A stretch of 64,000 nt of DNA from NCBI RefSeq assembly GCF_000224145.3, contig NW_004190399.2, positions 62,001 through 126,000 on the forward strand, given 5' to 3'. Shown here in pieces: positions 27,001-36,806 of this stretch; position 1 is the stretch's first letter, and each line of letters opens with the position of its first letter. The translations under genes and the position numbers were made by a program. The notes beneath the pieces were generated by a model. It saw nothing but the letters and a program-made list of their open reading frames with translations, searched no databases and had not been told where the DNA came from. Source of the DNA: Ciona intestinalis (lineage: Eukaryota > Chordata > Ascidiacea > Phlebobranchia > Cionidae).

Positions 27001-30000
27001 ACCTCGTACTAACCTGACACACATACCCCAAACATAAGTTTCAAAGCATATATACCAACAGATACTTCATAATGAGTTTCAGATCAGGATATTTATAATC
27101 ACTCCAACATGTACAATTTCAGTTGGCATATTAAAACCTTACTTTGCGTAAAGCAGGAACAAACCTATTTTTATATTACAAACCATAACAACAATAACTA
27201 TGTATGTTTACCATTTAAGTTAAATGATTTAGATAACAACACAAGAGTTTAATATTTTGAATATTTCCTTGTTTACATATCTGTGTATTACAAAGAGACT
27301 GCTTCACTAATATATTAAACCATCCATCTGCAAATGTAGACCAATAGCAGTTTGCTATACCTACATATGTACGTAATAGGGTGGGGTAAGATGGCTTAAG
27401 TAAGGGGTAAGATGGTTCAGGTTTTCAATCTACTCTATCGTCCCATTTGGTAGTAAACAAAGAATATTCAAGGTCAAAGTTCAAAACCCCATCCTCACAA
27501 CTCTAAAAGAGTTGTTAATTGTTCAAAACGCGATCAGGAAATTGGGATATTAAGTGCTAGCAGCATCGGGCTCACCCCACAGTACTGTATGCTATCATTC
27601 TCCACTCTACCATACAATATACACATCGTAGTTATATATTCAACCCTCAAACCTCTCTATGCATGCAGTTCTCCTTAGTAAGCGCAAGAGCTTCATCTGA
27701 ATAAGCGTCGGCTTCCATCACCCCCTGTGCTCCGTTCCTTGCACCACGAGGACAATCAATACCTAATATTACAACTTAGTTAACTTATATATTCACAGCA
27801 GTTGTAGCTATACTTGAAAGAAGTTAGTTTATCTAGTTGCAAAAGTACAAACACCTATGTAGTGGTATCAATTTTCCTGTGTTTTGAAAGTATACAGCTA
27901 TATACACCAGACACACAAAGTGTAAATATAAAACCCATAATATTACTGGGTGTATACGCATGAAATGCTCAATTGCTTTTGTAAAAGTGTCAATCTGTGA
28001 GGTGAAGATCACACATCGCCGATCTTAAACGACTCACCAGCAAGCAAGAAAGTGATCAAACAAGTTTCTTTAGGAAGGAATAACTTGAGTCGAGAACCCC
28101 CAAACACGTATTCCACAACCGCTTCCGATCTATGGGATTAATAAGAAAGTGGTTACATCAATGTGAATTTGATAATCTTAAATCTTAGATATATATTTAT
28201 CTATTTTATGGAAACAACTATTATATCTGTGGTTTTATTACTGCATAGATATATCTTAGATGTCGGTGATTCTTTCACTTTGGATTATCTTTAGTTTTGA
28301 CTTACTTACACATGCTTACAAATAAACTTACACATAAATAAACAAACCAGTTGAATATCAGGAGTAATAACTTACTTTCCAGCTCGTTGCAGGAATGGCA
28401 GAAACTGCTTTGCTTTTGCCACATCTCCTGATACATCTGCTACTCTGTGTATGGGAGGTTCCTTCTTACTGTTCACTCCCTTGCATGTTTTAACAGCTCT
28501 GTAAAGTACAAGGGTTATGTAACATGGCATATTAACTCGTACTCAATGTTAAGTTTCAACATTAACACCAACCACACAGGGTGTATTCATAAATCTCTCA
28601 AATAGAGTGATTATTCAATCAATACTCACTACTGACTTAATACAACATACCTAAGCATTCCGCACCTTAATTTATACAACCCATCCTAACTTTGTCCACT
28701 ATTCCCCCAACACTATATACACACCAATACAACTATCTTTACCTCGTCCACTATTACCCCAACACTATATACACACCAATACCATCTTTACCTTTGTTCA
28801 GCAGCCAGCAAATCATCATAACGTGAAGACCTCGCATCATCATCTTGTCGGTGCCGAACAACTTTCACCAACCCCTTGCTTACCAAAGCTTCAGCAATAT
28901 TGCTGTGGGTGTAATGGATGTGTTAGCTGATATATTGGATGTGTTAGCTGATATATTGGTGGAGAATGTAGATAAATTAGAATGTTATAGATTTACACTT
29001 ATTTAAAACCATAAGCACTATTACTGTGTGGGGTAATAGACCTATTCCATTGGAATTATACGGTGGTAACCTGGCTGTTTTAAAACTTTGGGTTTAAACA
29101 AGAGTTGGCCTAGTATCCATAATTGGACAACAGAACCATGTTCCTAATTCTAAACCTTATGCATATTACATTCACAACAGTATAGACATAAAAATACAAA
29201 GCACTTTAAACAAGCCACACGTATATTTAAGCAAGTCCCCCTCATATATTTAAACAAGCCACACGTATATTTAAGCAAGTCCCACTTACATTCCACCAGA
29301 CCTCACAGTAGCGCACGTACGTTCAGGAAATGCTCCCAAAGTATCGGTTGCAGCACTAGATGGCTTGATGTAGTCGATGGTGACTGTTACCTGGATAAAA
29401 GGTTGGGAAATTGAAATAATCATATTAACAACAACCTTTAAAATACTTGTGTGGCAAGTAATGCAGTGTAAGCTTAAAGGTTTATCATCAGCCAGTTTAG
29501 CTTAGTTTTGTGACAAAGTACCTAAGCTAAATGTGTCATATCACTCCTACACAAACATGTCGTGAATTTGTTTATTTTCTGTTTATGGTAATGCCTATGT
29601 TCAATTTGAAATTTTGAATATACACATTGTCACAATATACTGTTATCTCTAACTATAGGAAGCCAGATACTGCAAAGATGTATTAAAAAGCAGGAATTAC
29701 GAAAAAAAAAAAGTTAAAAAGATTTGAAAACATTGGTCTAGTTTTACCTTTTTCCCGATAAGTTTCTTTCTCATAAATTCTCTTGCTTCAAACATGTAGG
29801 GGACGTCGTATAACGGTCGACTCTTTCCTTTGGGGGCCTCGGGGGGCGCGTCTTTACCCTTGGTGTGTACCACGTCATCAAATCTGGTGGGGAGGGTTTA
29901 AAGTATTATAGTAGGTAGGGGTTTGATTGTCTATATTTTTATTTTTTCATCGCCCCACTTGGCAGTGCACAAATATTATTTATCTACAAACATCTGCTGT

Positions 30001-33000
30001 ATCAGTGTGTCCTCACAAGCTTTATAAACTGCCCAAACCCACATTTTACACAACTTTTACGAATCATAAACCAAAATAATTTAACTTTTAAAAAACAGTC
30101 AAAAGGCTTTGTGAACCATTGTAAAGATGCGACCCAACCAAGTCAAAAAGTATGTACGGTATATATGTACCAATGTACATAGAAGTAGAAGTATACAAAC
30201 ACCCACCTTGGGGGCCTCACACTTGCAAGATGAATGGTCCTCACATCACCATTAGCTGTCTTCACAGCGATGGCATCGGCATTTACAACCTGGATAACTT
30301 TGCCCGTGAACTCGCGCTCCCCTGTTATTGTTTCTTGAACCTTAGCAACATAATCTTTCCAAATACGAGACTTGCGTTCCTTTGCTTGCCTGTTAATAAA
30401 CAACAAGGTTACGGATAATAGATACTAGACAAGATTAAATAAATGTTTTACTAAAAATTGCATAACGTAAATGAAATCTCTTTTTATAGTCAGGAGAACT
30501 TTAACTAAATGATGAATTGAAATTGTGTTGTTGCTGATACAAAATATATTAAACACTTTATCACGCCAAAAGTCAGAAAAAAAAATTAAAAAATAAAATT
30601 TGAGCTTGCGTCATAACAGCAATTTACTTTGCTAGAGTGCCAACTACAATGTAAGTGGTGAGTCTAGCGACATCCATATCAATTATAGCAACCTATATAA
30701 ACACTCAGTGCCAACCCCTAACTTACTTTTCCATCGCCCTAAGTTTCTCAGCCCCTTGTGAGTACGAAGCAATACTCCAATCCACACACCTCGCGAACCC
30801 CTCACGTAGCAATATCTCGGTGATGTTTCCATTCTAGAGAAAGTAATAAACATCGTGAAGAATTTGTAAATGATCGAAAGAAAAGCTACTCTATATGGGT
30901 AAATTCCTACAGAATGGCACGCCTAGAGTTGGCCCATTACCCCAACATTGTATATGCACATTCTATTCTATATGGGTGAGGTTCTACAGTGAGGCACACC
31001 ATGGGACCTGGGATTTAGGCCAGAGTTGGCCCATTACCCCAACATTGTATATGCACATTCTATTCTATATGGGTGAGGTCCTACAGTGGGCCTGGGGTTT
31101 AGACAAGAGTTGGTCCATTACCCCAAAAAATGTAAACTGTTATAACTTAATAGGGAAGTTTTGAAAACAAAATTGGACCAACAAAGTGTAGCAAAGCAGC
31201 CACGTACATAATAACCAACTTACAGGGTGAAGAACGGTTGCAAGGAGAATATTCTGGTTGGAAACTCCTTCCAATATAATCTTAACATCTCGTTGTAGAA
31301 GACGAGACTCAACGAAGAACTTCGCCTCTGCTGCGTAAGGATCAGCAATCTCCTTCTTTGGGTCATCGGGATCGCGTTTGATCATCGGGGTCTTGATTCC
31401 ACTGAGGAAGAGGGGAGGATGGGGTTATGAGAATGTTTATAATCTATATTGTTGAGCACCTAAGGGTGGGACATGAGATTCACATCCAGGGTGTTACAAC
31501 CCATTAGTGACCGAACAATGTTTGTTAGGTTTCTTGCCCAAGGACAAATCGATCAATGGTATCCGCCAGTTACAATGTGAGTACATAACCACTAACAGTG
31601 CCATTATATAGCAGCTTACCCACATTGAACAGAACTAATCAATTCATAGTTAAGTAAATACACAAATAAATTAAATTTAAAAAGCTATTATAATTCGCAA
31701 ACTCGGTTATACATAAACATGTAGAATGTATATGTACCTTAATATGAAGGTGATCTGGTGGTGGGTTGGTAGCGAGGCTCGCATTGTACAACCGTCTCTT
31801 ACATGTTCAATGACAACTGGATGAATAAGATTAATTATTTAATGCAGAGAAAATATTAAAAGGCGCTAATGGAGGAAAGAGACAAATTTTGATGTAGTAG
31901 GGGTGTCTAGGGCGGACATGCGTTGGTCATCACCCAGGTTTCTGCTTTATCAACAAATAACCTACATTTGTTTTAACACATTCCCGTTTGCTATTATGTT
32001 CACTACTTTGCAGCAATTGGAAAACAAACCCCATCAGCAAAATATTCCTTGTGAACTATTGCCGTGGGAATACATGTCTAACTATCCCTGCCTCCCCTGT
32101 ATTAAGTTTGCCACATATATTACAACAACCCACTTATTCATCCCCACCTTCCAACCCCCCCTGTATTTGCCCAATCCTAACAAACCCAACCCACCAACCT
32201 GGTATTGGTTCACCACGATAAGAATCCACGAAGTTCCGTCCGTTATCGATTGTCCACGAGATGTTACGAACCGCATCATCGGGACGAGGTTCAACCCACT
32301 TACCAATCCCAGATGCTTTGGCTTGATCCTCTGCCTCTAGGAGGGAGGCATGCTCGGTACTGGAACAACATTGGTGGGTTAAGGGCATTTGAACATAACA
32401 TGCTGCTGTTTTTCATTAGAAACGTGAGGTTAGGTAACACCATCCCACATATTAGTCGGTTAAGGCTTATATACCACAGCTTATCCAGTGGACAACCGCA
32501 TACTTTATGTTTGTCTACAGTGTGGCGCATTAAAGATTGTATTTTATAGCATATACATTATACAAGGTTTAACACTACTTTTATTACATATTACATCGCC
32601 TAGCTTTTATATTTATATGGTATTCTGTATGGGTGGATGAAGTCCTACAGTGTGGTATGATACAAAGCTATATAAATATAAATAGTTATAACCTTGGATT
32701 TAGACTTAAGTTGGCTCATTACCGCTGTCCTATACAAGGATATATGAAGTATACCAATAAAGTAAAAGCTTTCATCTTTTGTGAAACTACTATATATATA
32801 ATAATCATATAAAAATATATAGCCTATATAATAGTAATACAACCCAAGTTATCCTTTTATTTGTAACTTACTTGTCGGCTCTTACATTAACTTTCCTGAC
32901 TTCAGCCATCCCATCTTTAATCTGCATCAAGTTCAAATTCTCCCCGTTGGCATCTGGTGGTAATAACATCATATTTATACATGTGTATGTGAAGGTTTAA

Positions 33001-34454
33001 CTTCAAATTTTGAGTTGAAAGGTATAACACAGGTCAAATAATAATATAGCATTGAAAACTTTAAGAATGTGTGAAAGTTACTTTACATGCAATTTAAATG
33101 GTACATAACAACTCTGCTGTGAGTATAAGGTTTATGTAATAAACACCAAAACACCACAGGAATAAAACCATTTGAATTTCCCCACATTTCAACACAAAGT
33201 ATCTTTTAATATTCATCATAATTAAGCCAACTTACCAGTACCAAGGTAGACAGTACCGTAGCATCTATCATTGTTAGGGGCGTAATCGATGGAAAAATAA
33301 ATCTCTTTTCCGATGCATTTCTTACGCAAGTTCTCTCGTGAATGCCAAGCAAAGGGCTGGAAATGGAAAAAAACATTTTTATCATTACAGTTTCAGGTAG
33401 TATTTATTTTTAATATAAAATAAAGTTACTACATATATATATAATGTATTAATGTATATTGTGTATATGCCTATCTTTTTACTTGGAGTTTGCAGTTTTA
33501 TTATTAGTGGTGTTTTAGGATATCCCCATAAATAGGATATCCTCAAATAATTATTGATTTACCATCACTGGCGAAAATACAGCAGCACCAACTGCACCGC
33601 ACATACACAACAATTAAACAAATTTAATTCAGACTCTTTTGAAGATTGATAAAGATTTATATAAAAAAACAACATATACAGCCATACAGTCTATTAAATT
33701 CACCTCATATCATTTTTGAGGATGCAATATAAGATGCAACATTGAATATACAATTTTAATTAACTAGAATAAGCACCAAAGTACTCCAGGAATTCTGCTG
33801 CATTAGCGAAAACGCCTCTAAAATCAGGCTTAACGATATATTTCAAGGATTGCTTATATACATACTTCATCATTGGTGTCCACTGAATCCGGCACGTTCA
33901 TGTTTGCTCTTCTACCCATACGAGGAGCAACGATGTTGGAAAGGTTGATTTGTTTCTCTGGTGGCGGACCTCCTTTGGGTTGGCCACGTACAATTATAGC
34001 ATCGCCAGATAGAACCTTTGAAGTACATGAGTTATATTTACTTGGTGGAGTATGGTAGTAAAAGTCATATTAAATAAAGAGAATTAGAACCAACCAAAAG
34101 TCACGTCTATACTTTGACCAAGCGTGTTTGCATAAACACCCACCAGCAGGTTAAAGGCTGTTTATGCTTTAAGTTGGGAAGCTTAAACACATAATGTTGC
34201 TTCTCAGCTTCTGTTTCAAGAATATGGGTAATACAACAGGACATAGCATATAAATATGTTTTTACGCTAACCCCAGGCAGCGGGTACCCTTTACATTTTA
34301 CCTATACTTCCCACTAAATGCCAAAGTCAATTTCTTGGTGTTACAAACAGTTTGTTACTTAACATAAGCCCCATCTTACCATTTTCACGATTCCTCTGCC
34401 TTGCTTGACAGTTGCAGTTGAGGTTGGGGTTGGGGTGGGTTGCTGGGTCGACAT
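6066..34454 (-). CDS. SND1: SND1 / Tudor-SN (p100), complete, 22 coding exons
   Basis: RNA-binding co-regulator with four staphylococcal-nuclease-like (SN) domains and a Tudor domain inside a split fifth SN fold. Exons, high to low: 34454-34380, 34015-33866, 33356-33236, 32953-32872, 32359-32199, 31816-31738, 31401-31224, 30833-30727, 30389-30207, 29883-29748, 29390-29290, 28902-28792, 28498-28376, 28129-28038, 27762-27653, 8912-8724, 8152-7988, 7627-7463, 7324-7211, 7034-6921, 6560-6429, 6134-6066. They total 2757 nt in unbroken phase, giving 918 aa (human 910). Start [10 protein letters not shown]; the SN1 beginning is [20 protein letters not shown]1-SN4 cover about residues 20-665. The Tudor domain spans about 725-800 ([28 protein letters not shown]), and the C-terminus [19 protein letters not shown] matches vertebrate SND1. 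The intron between the exons at 27653 and 8912 is 18.7 kb and contains the LRRC4-like gene on the plus strand. Confidence 0.97.
6591..6782. mobile_element. MITE copy in an SND1 intron
   Basis: It begins TAGTAGGGTGGGGGAGATGG and ends with the inverted CCCCCACCCTACTGTA. The inner part shares TTTGTTTACCACCGAATGGGAC with other copies of the family. It lies in the SND1 intron 6561-6920. Confidence 0.7.
7160..7200 (+). repeat. Three TACGTCAT direct repeats in an SND1 intron
   Basis: ATTACGTCAT occurs three times in about 40 bp, spaced about 16 bp apart. It matches a CRE/ATF half-site pattern but could simply be a short tandem repeat. Confidence 0.6.
7765..7850 (+). repeat. Cluster of CGTCAT/ACGTCATCAT units in an SND1 intron
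   Basis: About five units of CCTACGTCATCATA-type sequence in 85 bp, between the SND1 exons at 7627 and 7988. The same core is seen at 7160-7200. Confidence 0.6.
8160..8660 (+). repeat. 23-bp minisatellite filling an SND1 intron
   Basis: About 21 copies of a 23-bp unit of the form GGTTGGGGTAAGATGGTACAGTA. The intron runs 8153-8723, so the array makes up most of it and stops a few bases from the 3' splice site at 8153. The unit resembles the terminal sequence of the MITE family (GTGGGGTAAGATGG). The long minus-strand frames here (repeats of [12 protein letters not shown] type) come from the array and are not proteins. Confidence 0.93.
8930..14990. other. Gene-free part of the large SND1 intron, upstream of the LRRC4-like gene
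   Basis: No exon is recognised on either strand. MITE remnants with GTGGGGTAAGATGG or its complement are seen at about 9228-9295, 10175-10200, 10318-10400, 12035-12055 and 13185-13205. A GC-richer segment at about 12530-12640 contains TGACGTCA (12580-12587) and TACGTCAC (12613-12620). The stretch could hold regulatory DNA or 5' UTR exons of the nested gene, but none can be proven from sequence. Confidence 0.5.
14998..15147 (+). repeat. 21-bp minisatellite
   Basis: About seven copies of GTGTGGAAGTTGGTGTACAAC with one- or two-base changes, in the large SND1 intron about 2.5 kb before the LRRC4-like start codon. Confidence 0.92.
15821..15989. mobile_element. MITE copy
   Basis: Ends ACAGTGGTAAGATGGG and GCCATCTTACCCCACTGT are inverted repeats. 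The interior has the family marks AATATTTACAGAATTATATA and ACACGATTAGGAAATATGGG. About 169 bp. Confidence 0.8.
16500..16645 (-). repeat. About 1.5 copies of the 96-97 bp repeat
   Basis: Reverse-orientation units with TGTTGGGGTAATAGGCCAAC, CCCAGGTCCAATGGCGTACC and ACCTCACCCATATAGAATA. Confidence 0.85.
17707..26397 (+). CDS. LRRC4: LRRC4/netrin-G-ligand-like LRR-Ig transmembrane receptor, nested in an SND1 intron
   Basis: Exons: 17707-17832, 19233-19406, 20233-20487, 21803-22012, 22537-22667, 22854-22990, 23179-23346, 23930-24156, 24602-24757, 25103-25235, 25777-25894, 25950-26397. All phases agree, giving 760 aa. Order: signal peptide ([14 protein letters not shown]), LRRNT ([12 protein letters not shown]), leucine-rich repeats (about residues 50-285), LRRCT (NPWLCNCD, then CTDGLCGTC), an Ig domain (about 345-435) with [20 protein letters not shown] and [18 protein letters not shown], a Ser/Thr-rich stalk, one TM helix (about 535-556) and a cytoplasmic tail of about 200 residues. 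The LRR-Ig sequence follows the vertebrate LRRC4/4B/4C pattern closely (TPNGT, SYRVRI, LNFTNVT, GQYTC in NGLs). By family it is a cell-surface adhesion receptor of neurons. An in-frame ATG at 17551 would add 52 residues before the signal peptide, so 17707 is preferred. The acceptor of the Ig exon at 23179 was chosen for phase and is the least certain. Confidence 0.85.
17935..18066 (+). repeat. Single copy of the 131-bp repeat
   Basis: Contains TTAAGTCTCTATACAATTCA, AGCCAAAGTATATTGCATTC, ACCACATTAATCAATGAGGT and GACTATGAGTGTAACTGTAT-like text, the same unit that is tandem at 44035-44360. Confidence 0.75.
18557..18790. mobile_element. MITE copy in intron 1 of the LRRC4-like gene
   Basis: Left end TATAGTAGGGTGGGGTAAGA is clear; the interior (GTAGCAAACAAAGAATG, CGTATCCTCACGACT) matches the family. 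The right end is degraded. Confidence 0.65.
20570..20727. mobile_element. 5'-truncated MITE copy in an intron of the LRRC4-like gene
   Basis: Interior marks AGTAAACAAAGAATATTTAC and ACACGATCAGGGAATATGGG, with a right end CATCGTACCCCACAGTACTA. Confidence 0.7.
24852..25085 (+). repeat. 71-bp tandem repeat, about 3.3 copies, in an intron of the LRRC4-like gene
   Basis: CGACAGTGAGCATGAGGTGT starts at 24854, 24925 and 24996 (one base changed in the third), giving a 71-bp period. Each unit has a small palindrome (GGTGTATGAATACACC). The array ends close to the acceptor of the transmembrane exon at 25103. The same unit forms the array at 63310-63950. Confidence 0.92.
25256..25555 (+). repeat. Variable 31-37 bp minisatellite next to the transmembrane exon
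   Basis: About nine units of GGGCTTTACTAAGAACCCC plus ATGATGGGTAGAAGG. The array begins about 20 bp after the donor of the transmembrane exon at 25235. Confidence 0.92.
26473..26478 (+). terminator. Poly(A) signal of the LRRC4-like gene
   Basis: AATAAA 76 nt after the stop codon at 26397, on the coding strand. Confidence 0.5.
26479..27652. other. Right part of the large SND1 intron
   Basis: An open plus-strand frame ends at 26813 (contains [19 protein letters not shown] and [12 protein letters not shown] text); it has no recognised domain and may be 3' UTR of the LRRC4-like gene. A MITE lies at 27375-27589. Nothing else is seen before the SND1 exon at 27653. Confidence 0.45.
27375..27589. 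mobile_element. MITE copy
   Basis: Left end TAATAGGGTGGGGTAAGATGG, interior GTAGTAAACAAAGAATATTC, right end CACCCCACAGTACTGTA. About 215 bp with an internal duplication of the GGGGTAAGATGG end. Confidence 0.8.
30890..31130 (+). repeat. About 2.5 copies of the 96-97 bp repeat
   Basis: Units with CTATATGGGTGAGGTTCTAC and TTGGCCCATTACCCCAACAT, between the SND1 exons at 30833 and 31224. Confidence 0.88.
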
Positions 34455-34480
34455 TTTGGCAACAATTTAAACATAGACTC

Positions 34481-34492
34481 CTAAGGGATTTA
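34481..34492 (-). promoter_or_regulatory. Possible 3' splice acceptor upstream of the SND1 start codon
   Basis: The minus strand reads AATCCCTTAG ending at 34481, 26 nt before the ATG at 34454. It could accept a 5' UTR intron or a spliced leader. Confidence 0.3.
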
Positions 34493-35033
34493 TAAATGTA
34501 TGCTTGGTAGCATATACTGGTGATGGTGACTGTACAAAGGTTTTTTAATAACAAATATTTCCAATTCAGTATTATACTGGGTATGGTAATAAAGAATTCA
34601 TAATACTCTAATATCTAATATGGTATTGGGTTAGCCTGGCTACCCAGGTTCGACGCCTATGCTTTACCACTTTGTTTGACACTGCCACGTAAGCAAGGGG
34701 TTTTATATAAACAAAAAAAAGTCGTAAACTTTTTACGAGACTTAATATAAATACATATTATATAATACTGCTGTTAACTTTTATAACTTTTTATTTTCTT
34801 GCAAAATTTTAAAACTACATCTTCCTAAATAATATGCTAACGTAGTAAATAAGCGGATCTGCGTATTCTAATCTGTTTATATTCCAACTCCACTATCTTT
34901 GTATGTCGTACTACAGTGCGCCTACTACACAAAACACTGCTGACCTGCTTTAAAATAGTAAACTATCTTATTTACTATAAGCGGCTAAAATCGACGCAAG
35001 AAAGCGAAAAATCGCTCCTTTCGCTGTGGTTGT

Positions 35034-35330
35034 CACGTCATAGTGAAGACAACCGTGTACATGTGGCGTTGCTTCTGTGACGTCATAAGAAAAACTTCCT
35101 GTTTCGTGGATGGCTGACGTCATACCGTGGGAAAATTGAATTAGCGCCACCTATGAGAGGTATTTCAAATATCTCTGATATACGAAAATAGATTTTTTTT
35201 AAGTTTTAAAGCAATATAAATATGTTTTTATGCAATTTATCGTAATTTCAAACACGAAATAATACAATCTGCAATAATTAATAATAAAAAAATGACGTCA
35301 CAACATGTTACGTCACAGAAATTTACGTCA
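35034..35330. promoter_or_regulatory. Cluster of six CRE/ATF-like sites plus an ETS-like site upstream of SND1
   Basis: CACGTCAT at 35034, TGACGTCAT at 35078 and 35115, TGACGTCA at 35293, TTACGTCA at 35308 and 35323, and ACTTCCTG (ETS core GGAA on minus) at about 35095. The cluster is 0.6-0.9 kb before the SND1 start codon. Binding is inferred from motif only. Confidence 0.45.
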
Positions 35331-35524
35331 TACCTCCAATTTATAACATAAGTACATAATTCAATGGATTTAACAACTAAATGAACAAGTAATGGTACAA
35401 ACATATAATCGCTGATATAATTGCACGCAAGAGGTAAAGTAGTTTGATATGGATGATATTATACAAATGCAAAGAAAACCATGGTAAAAGCAGGGCTATA
35501 TAATCTTTGGTGTATGTCTACATA

Positions 35525-35708
35525 TGTAAGGACATGGTTCATGTTTTCATTATCCTTTCTCGTCCCATTTGGTAGAAAACAAAGAATATTTACAGAATTA
35601 CATAACGGTATCCTCATGACTCTAAAAGAGCGTTGTTAAGTGTTAAAACACGATTAGGAAACATAGGATAATATGTGCTAACGGTATCCATCATACCCAC
35701 AGTACTAT
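35525..35708. mobile_element. MITE copy
   Basis: Interior CGTCCCATTTGGTAGAAAAC, AATATTTACAGAATTACATA, CGATTAGGAAACATAGGAT; right end CATACCCACAGTACTATAT. The left end is degraded. Confidence 0.75.
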
Positions 35709-35741
35709 ATAATTAGAAATACATATTTGGGGTTTATATTA

Positions 35742-36806
35742 TTAATAACAAACAAATTCAGAATCCATTCTGATTCTTCTATTTGACGAATGAAACATAA
35801 ATTCCATTTTCTGCATTTCCATTCCCCCCTCCGTATTCACTCTACTGCCGTATACATGACCTTGAGTGTCTGGTACAGTATCGCTAAAAACTGGCTCCCT
35901 TTCTGGTAGCTTTGGGGGTGTTTTAGGTCGTCCTCTTGGGTCAAAATCGTTTAGAAACCCCCAGTTTTTCTCCCTAAAACATAAATAAATACTATGTTAA
36001 AATGTTTATGGAAATGCCGCTAAATTCGGCGAATTTTAACGCATATAAGTTAATGCGAAGACAAATACGTCCGGCTATGTAAGAGAACGAGGAACTAAAT
36101 AATGATTTCGCACGGTTCCAGACGTAGTCCTCGTTAGTATAGTGGTGAGTATCCCCGCCTGTCACGCGGGAGACCGGGGTTCGATTCCCCGACGGGGAGG
36201 CGTTTTTACAATTTTGTTCAACATTTTTTTTTAATTTAACATAATCTTTTTTTGCATTAAAGGGTAATTTGGAAAAGGCTTAAAAATACTTAACAATATT
36301 TAATCGTTAAATATACATGAAATTCGCATGAAATCCCAGGTCCTATGAATATTATATATAGCATAGCTCGTCAGAATAGCAGAACAGCGCTATTGGGGCA
36401 ATGGGCAAATTCTGGCCTAAATCTCAGGTCTCATGGCATGCCCACTGTAGGACCTCACCCATATAGAATATAATGTGCATATACAATGTTGGGGTAATGA
36501 ACCAACTCTGGCCTAAATCCCAGGTCCCATGGCGTGCCTCACTGTATAGGTCCTCACCGATTTAGAATACAACAATACATAAACACATACTAACCATTCT
36601 TTGACGCTTTTCCATTCACTGTCAACTTGCTCACGCCAGATTTTGTTCCAGGAAACCTCATCAAATTTTTCCACATTTTTCGCCGCATTTCGTTTCAAGC
36701 CAGCAGATGTTTGCGTCGCTTCAGGTCTTGTGGTTGAACGATGGACAGCCGTCGTTTCACCGAGTGGAAAGCGGTAACCAGCCGATGTTGTACGTTTAGG
36801 TTCCAT
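35742..36806 (-). CDS. CIMIP5: C2orf50/CIMIP5-like small ciliary protein, two exons
   Basis: Exons 36806-36595 and 35973-35742 join at TG|G (Trp) and give 147 aa. Start MEPKRTTSAGYRFPLGETT. Residues about 50-70 contain WNKIWREQVDSEWKS. Then WEKNWGFLNDFDPRGRPKTP, KLPEREPVFSDTVPD and GSRVNTEGG. The run W-x-x-NWGFLxDxDPxG, followed by KLPxxxPxFSDTVP and GSRxNT, is what I recall of vertebrate C2orf50, renamed a ciliary microtubule inner protein. By that match it would line the inside of axonemal doublet microtubules; this role is inferred only from the family. The intron holds a tRNA-Asp gene on the other strand and copies of the 96-97 bp repeat. The gene is complete; no TATA or poly(A) signal was identified. 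Confidence 0.75.
36128..36199 (+). tRNA. tRNA-Asp (GTC)
   Basis: A 72-nt cloverleaf. Acceptor strand TCCTCGT pairs with ACGGGGA. The D-arm contains TAGTATAGTGG (A box). Anticodon stem CCCGC/GCGGG encloses loop CTGTCAC with anticodon GTC. The T-arm contains GGTTCGATTCC (B box). There is no intron. It sits in the intron of the CIMIP5-like gene on the opposite strand. Confidence 0.97.
36400..36560 (-). repeat. About 1.7 copies of the 96-97 bp repeat
   Basis: Units with CCTAAATCCCAGGTCCCATGG and ACCTCACCCATATAGAATAT, in the CIMIP5-like intron next to the donor of exon 1. Confidence 0.88.

Larger units (their letters stand above)
34493..35741. other. Spacer upstream of SND1, likely promoter region
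   Basis: No gene is seen. It contains a cluster of CRE/ATF-like sites (35034-35330) and a MITE at 35525-35708. The minus-strand frame at 34968-35150 lies over the CRE cluster and has no recognised domain. Confidence 0.5.
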
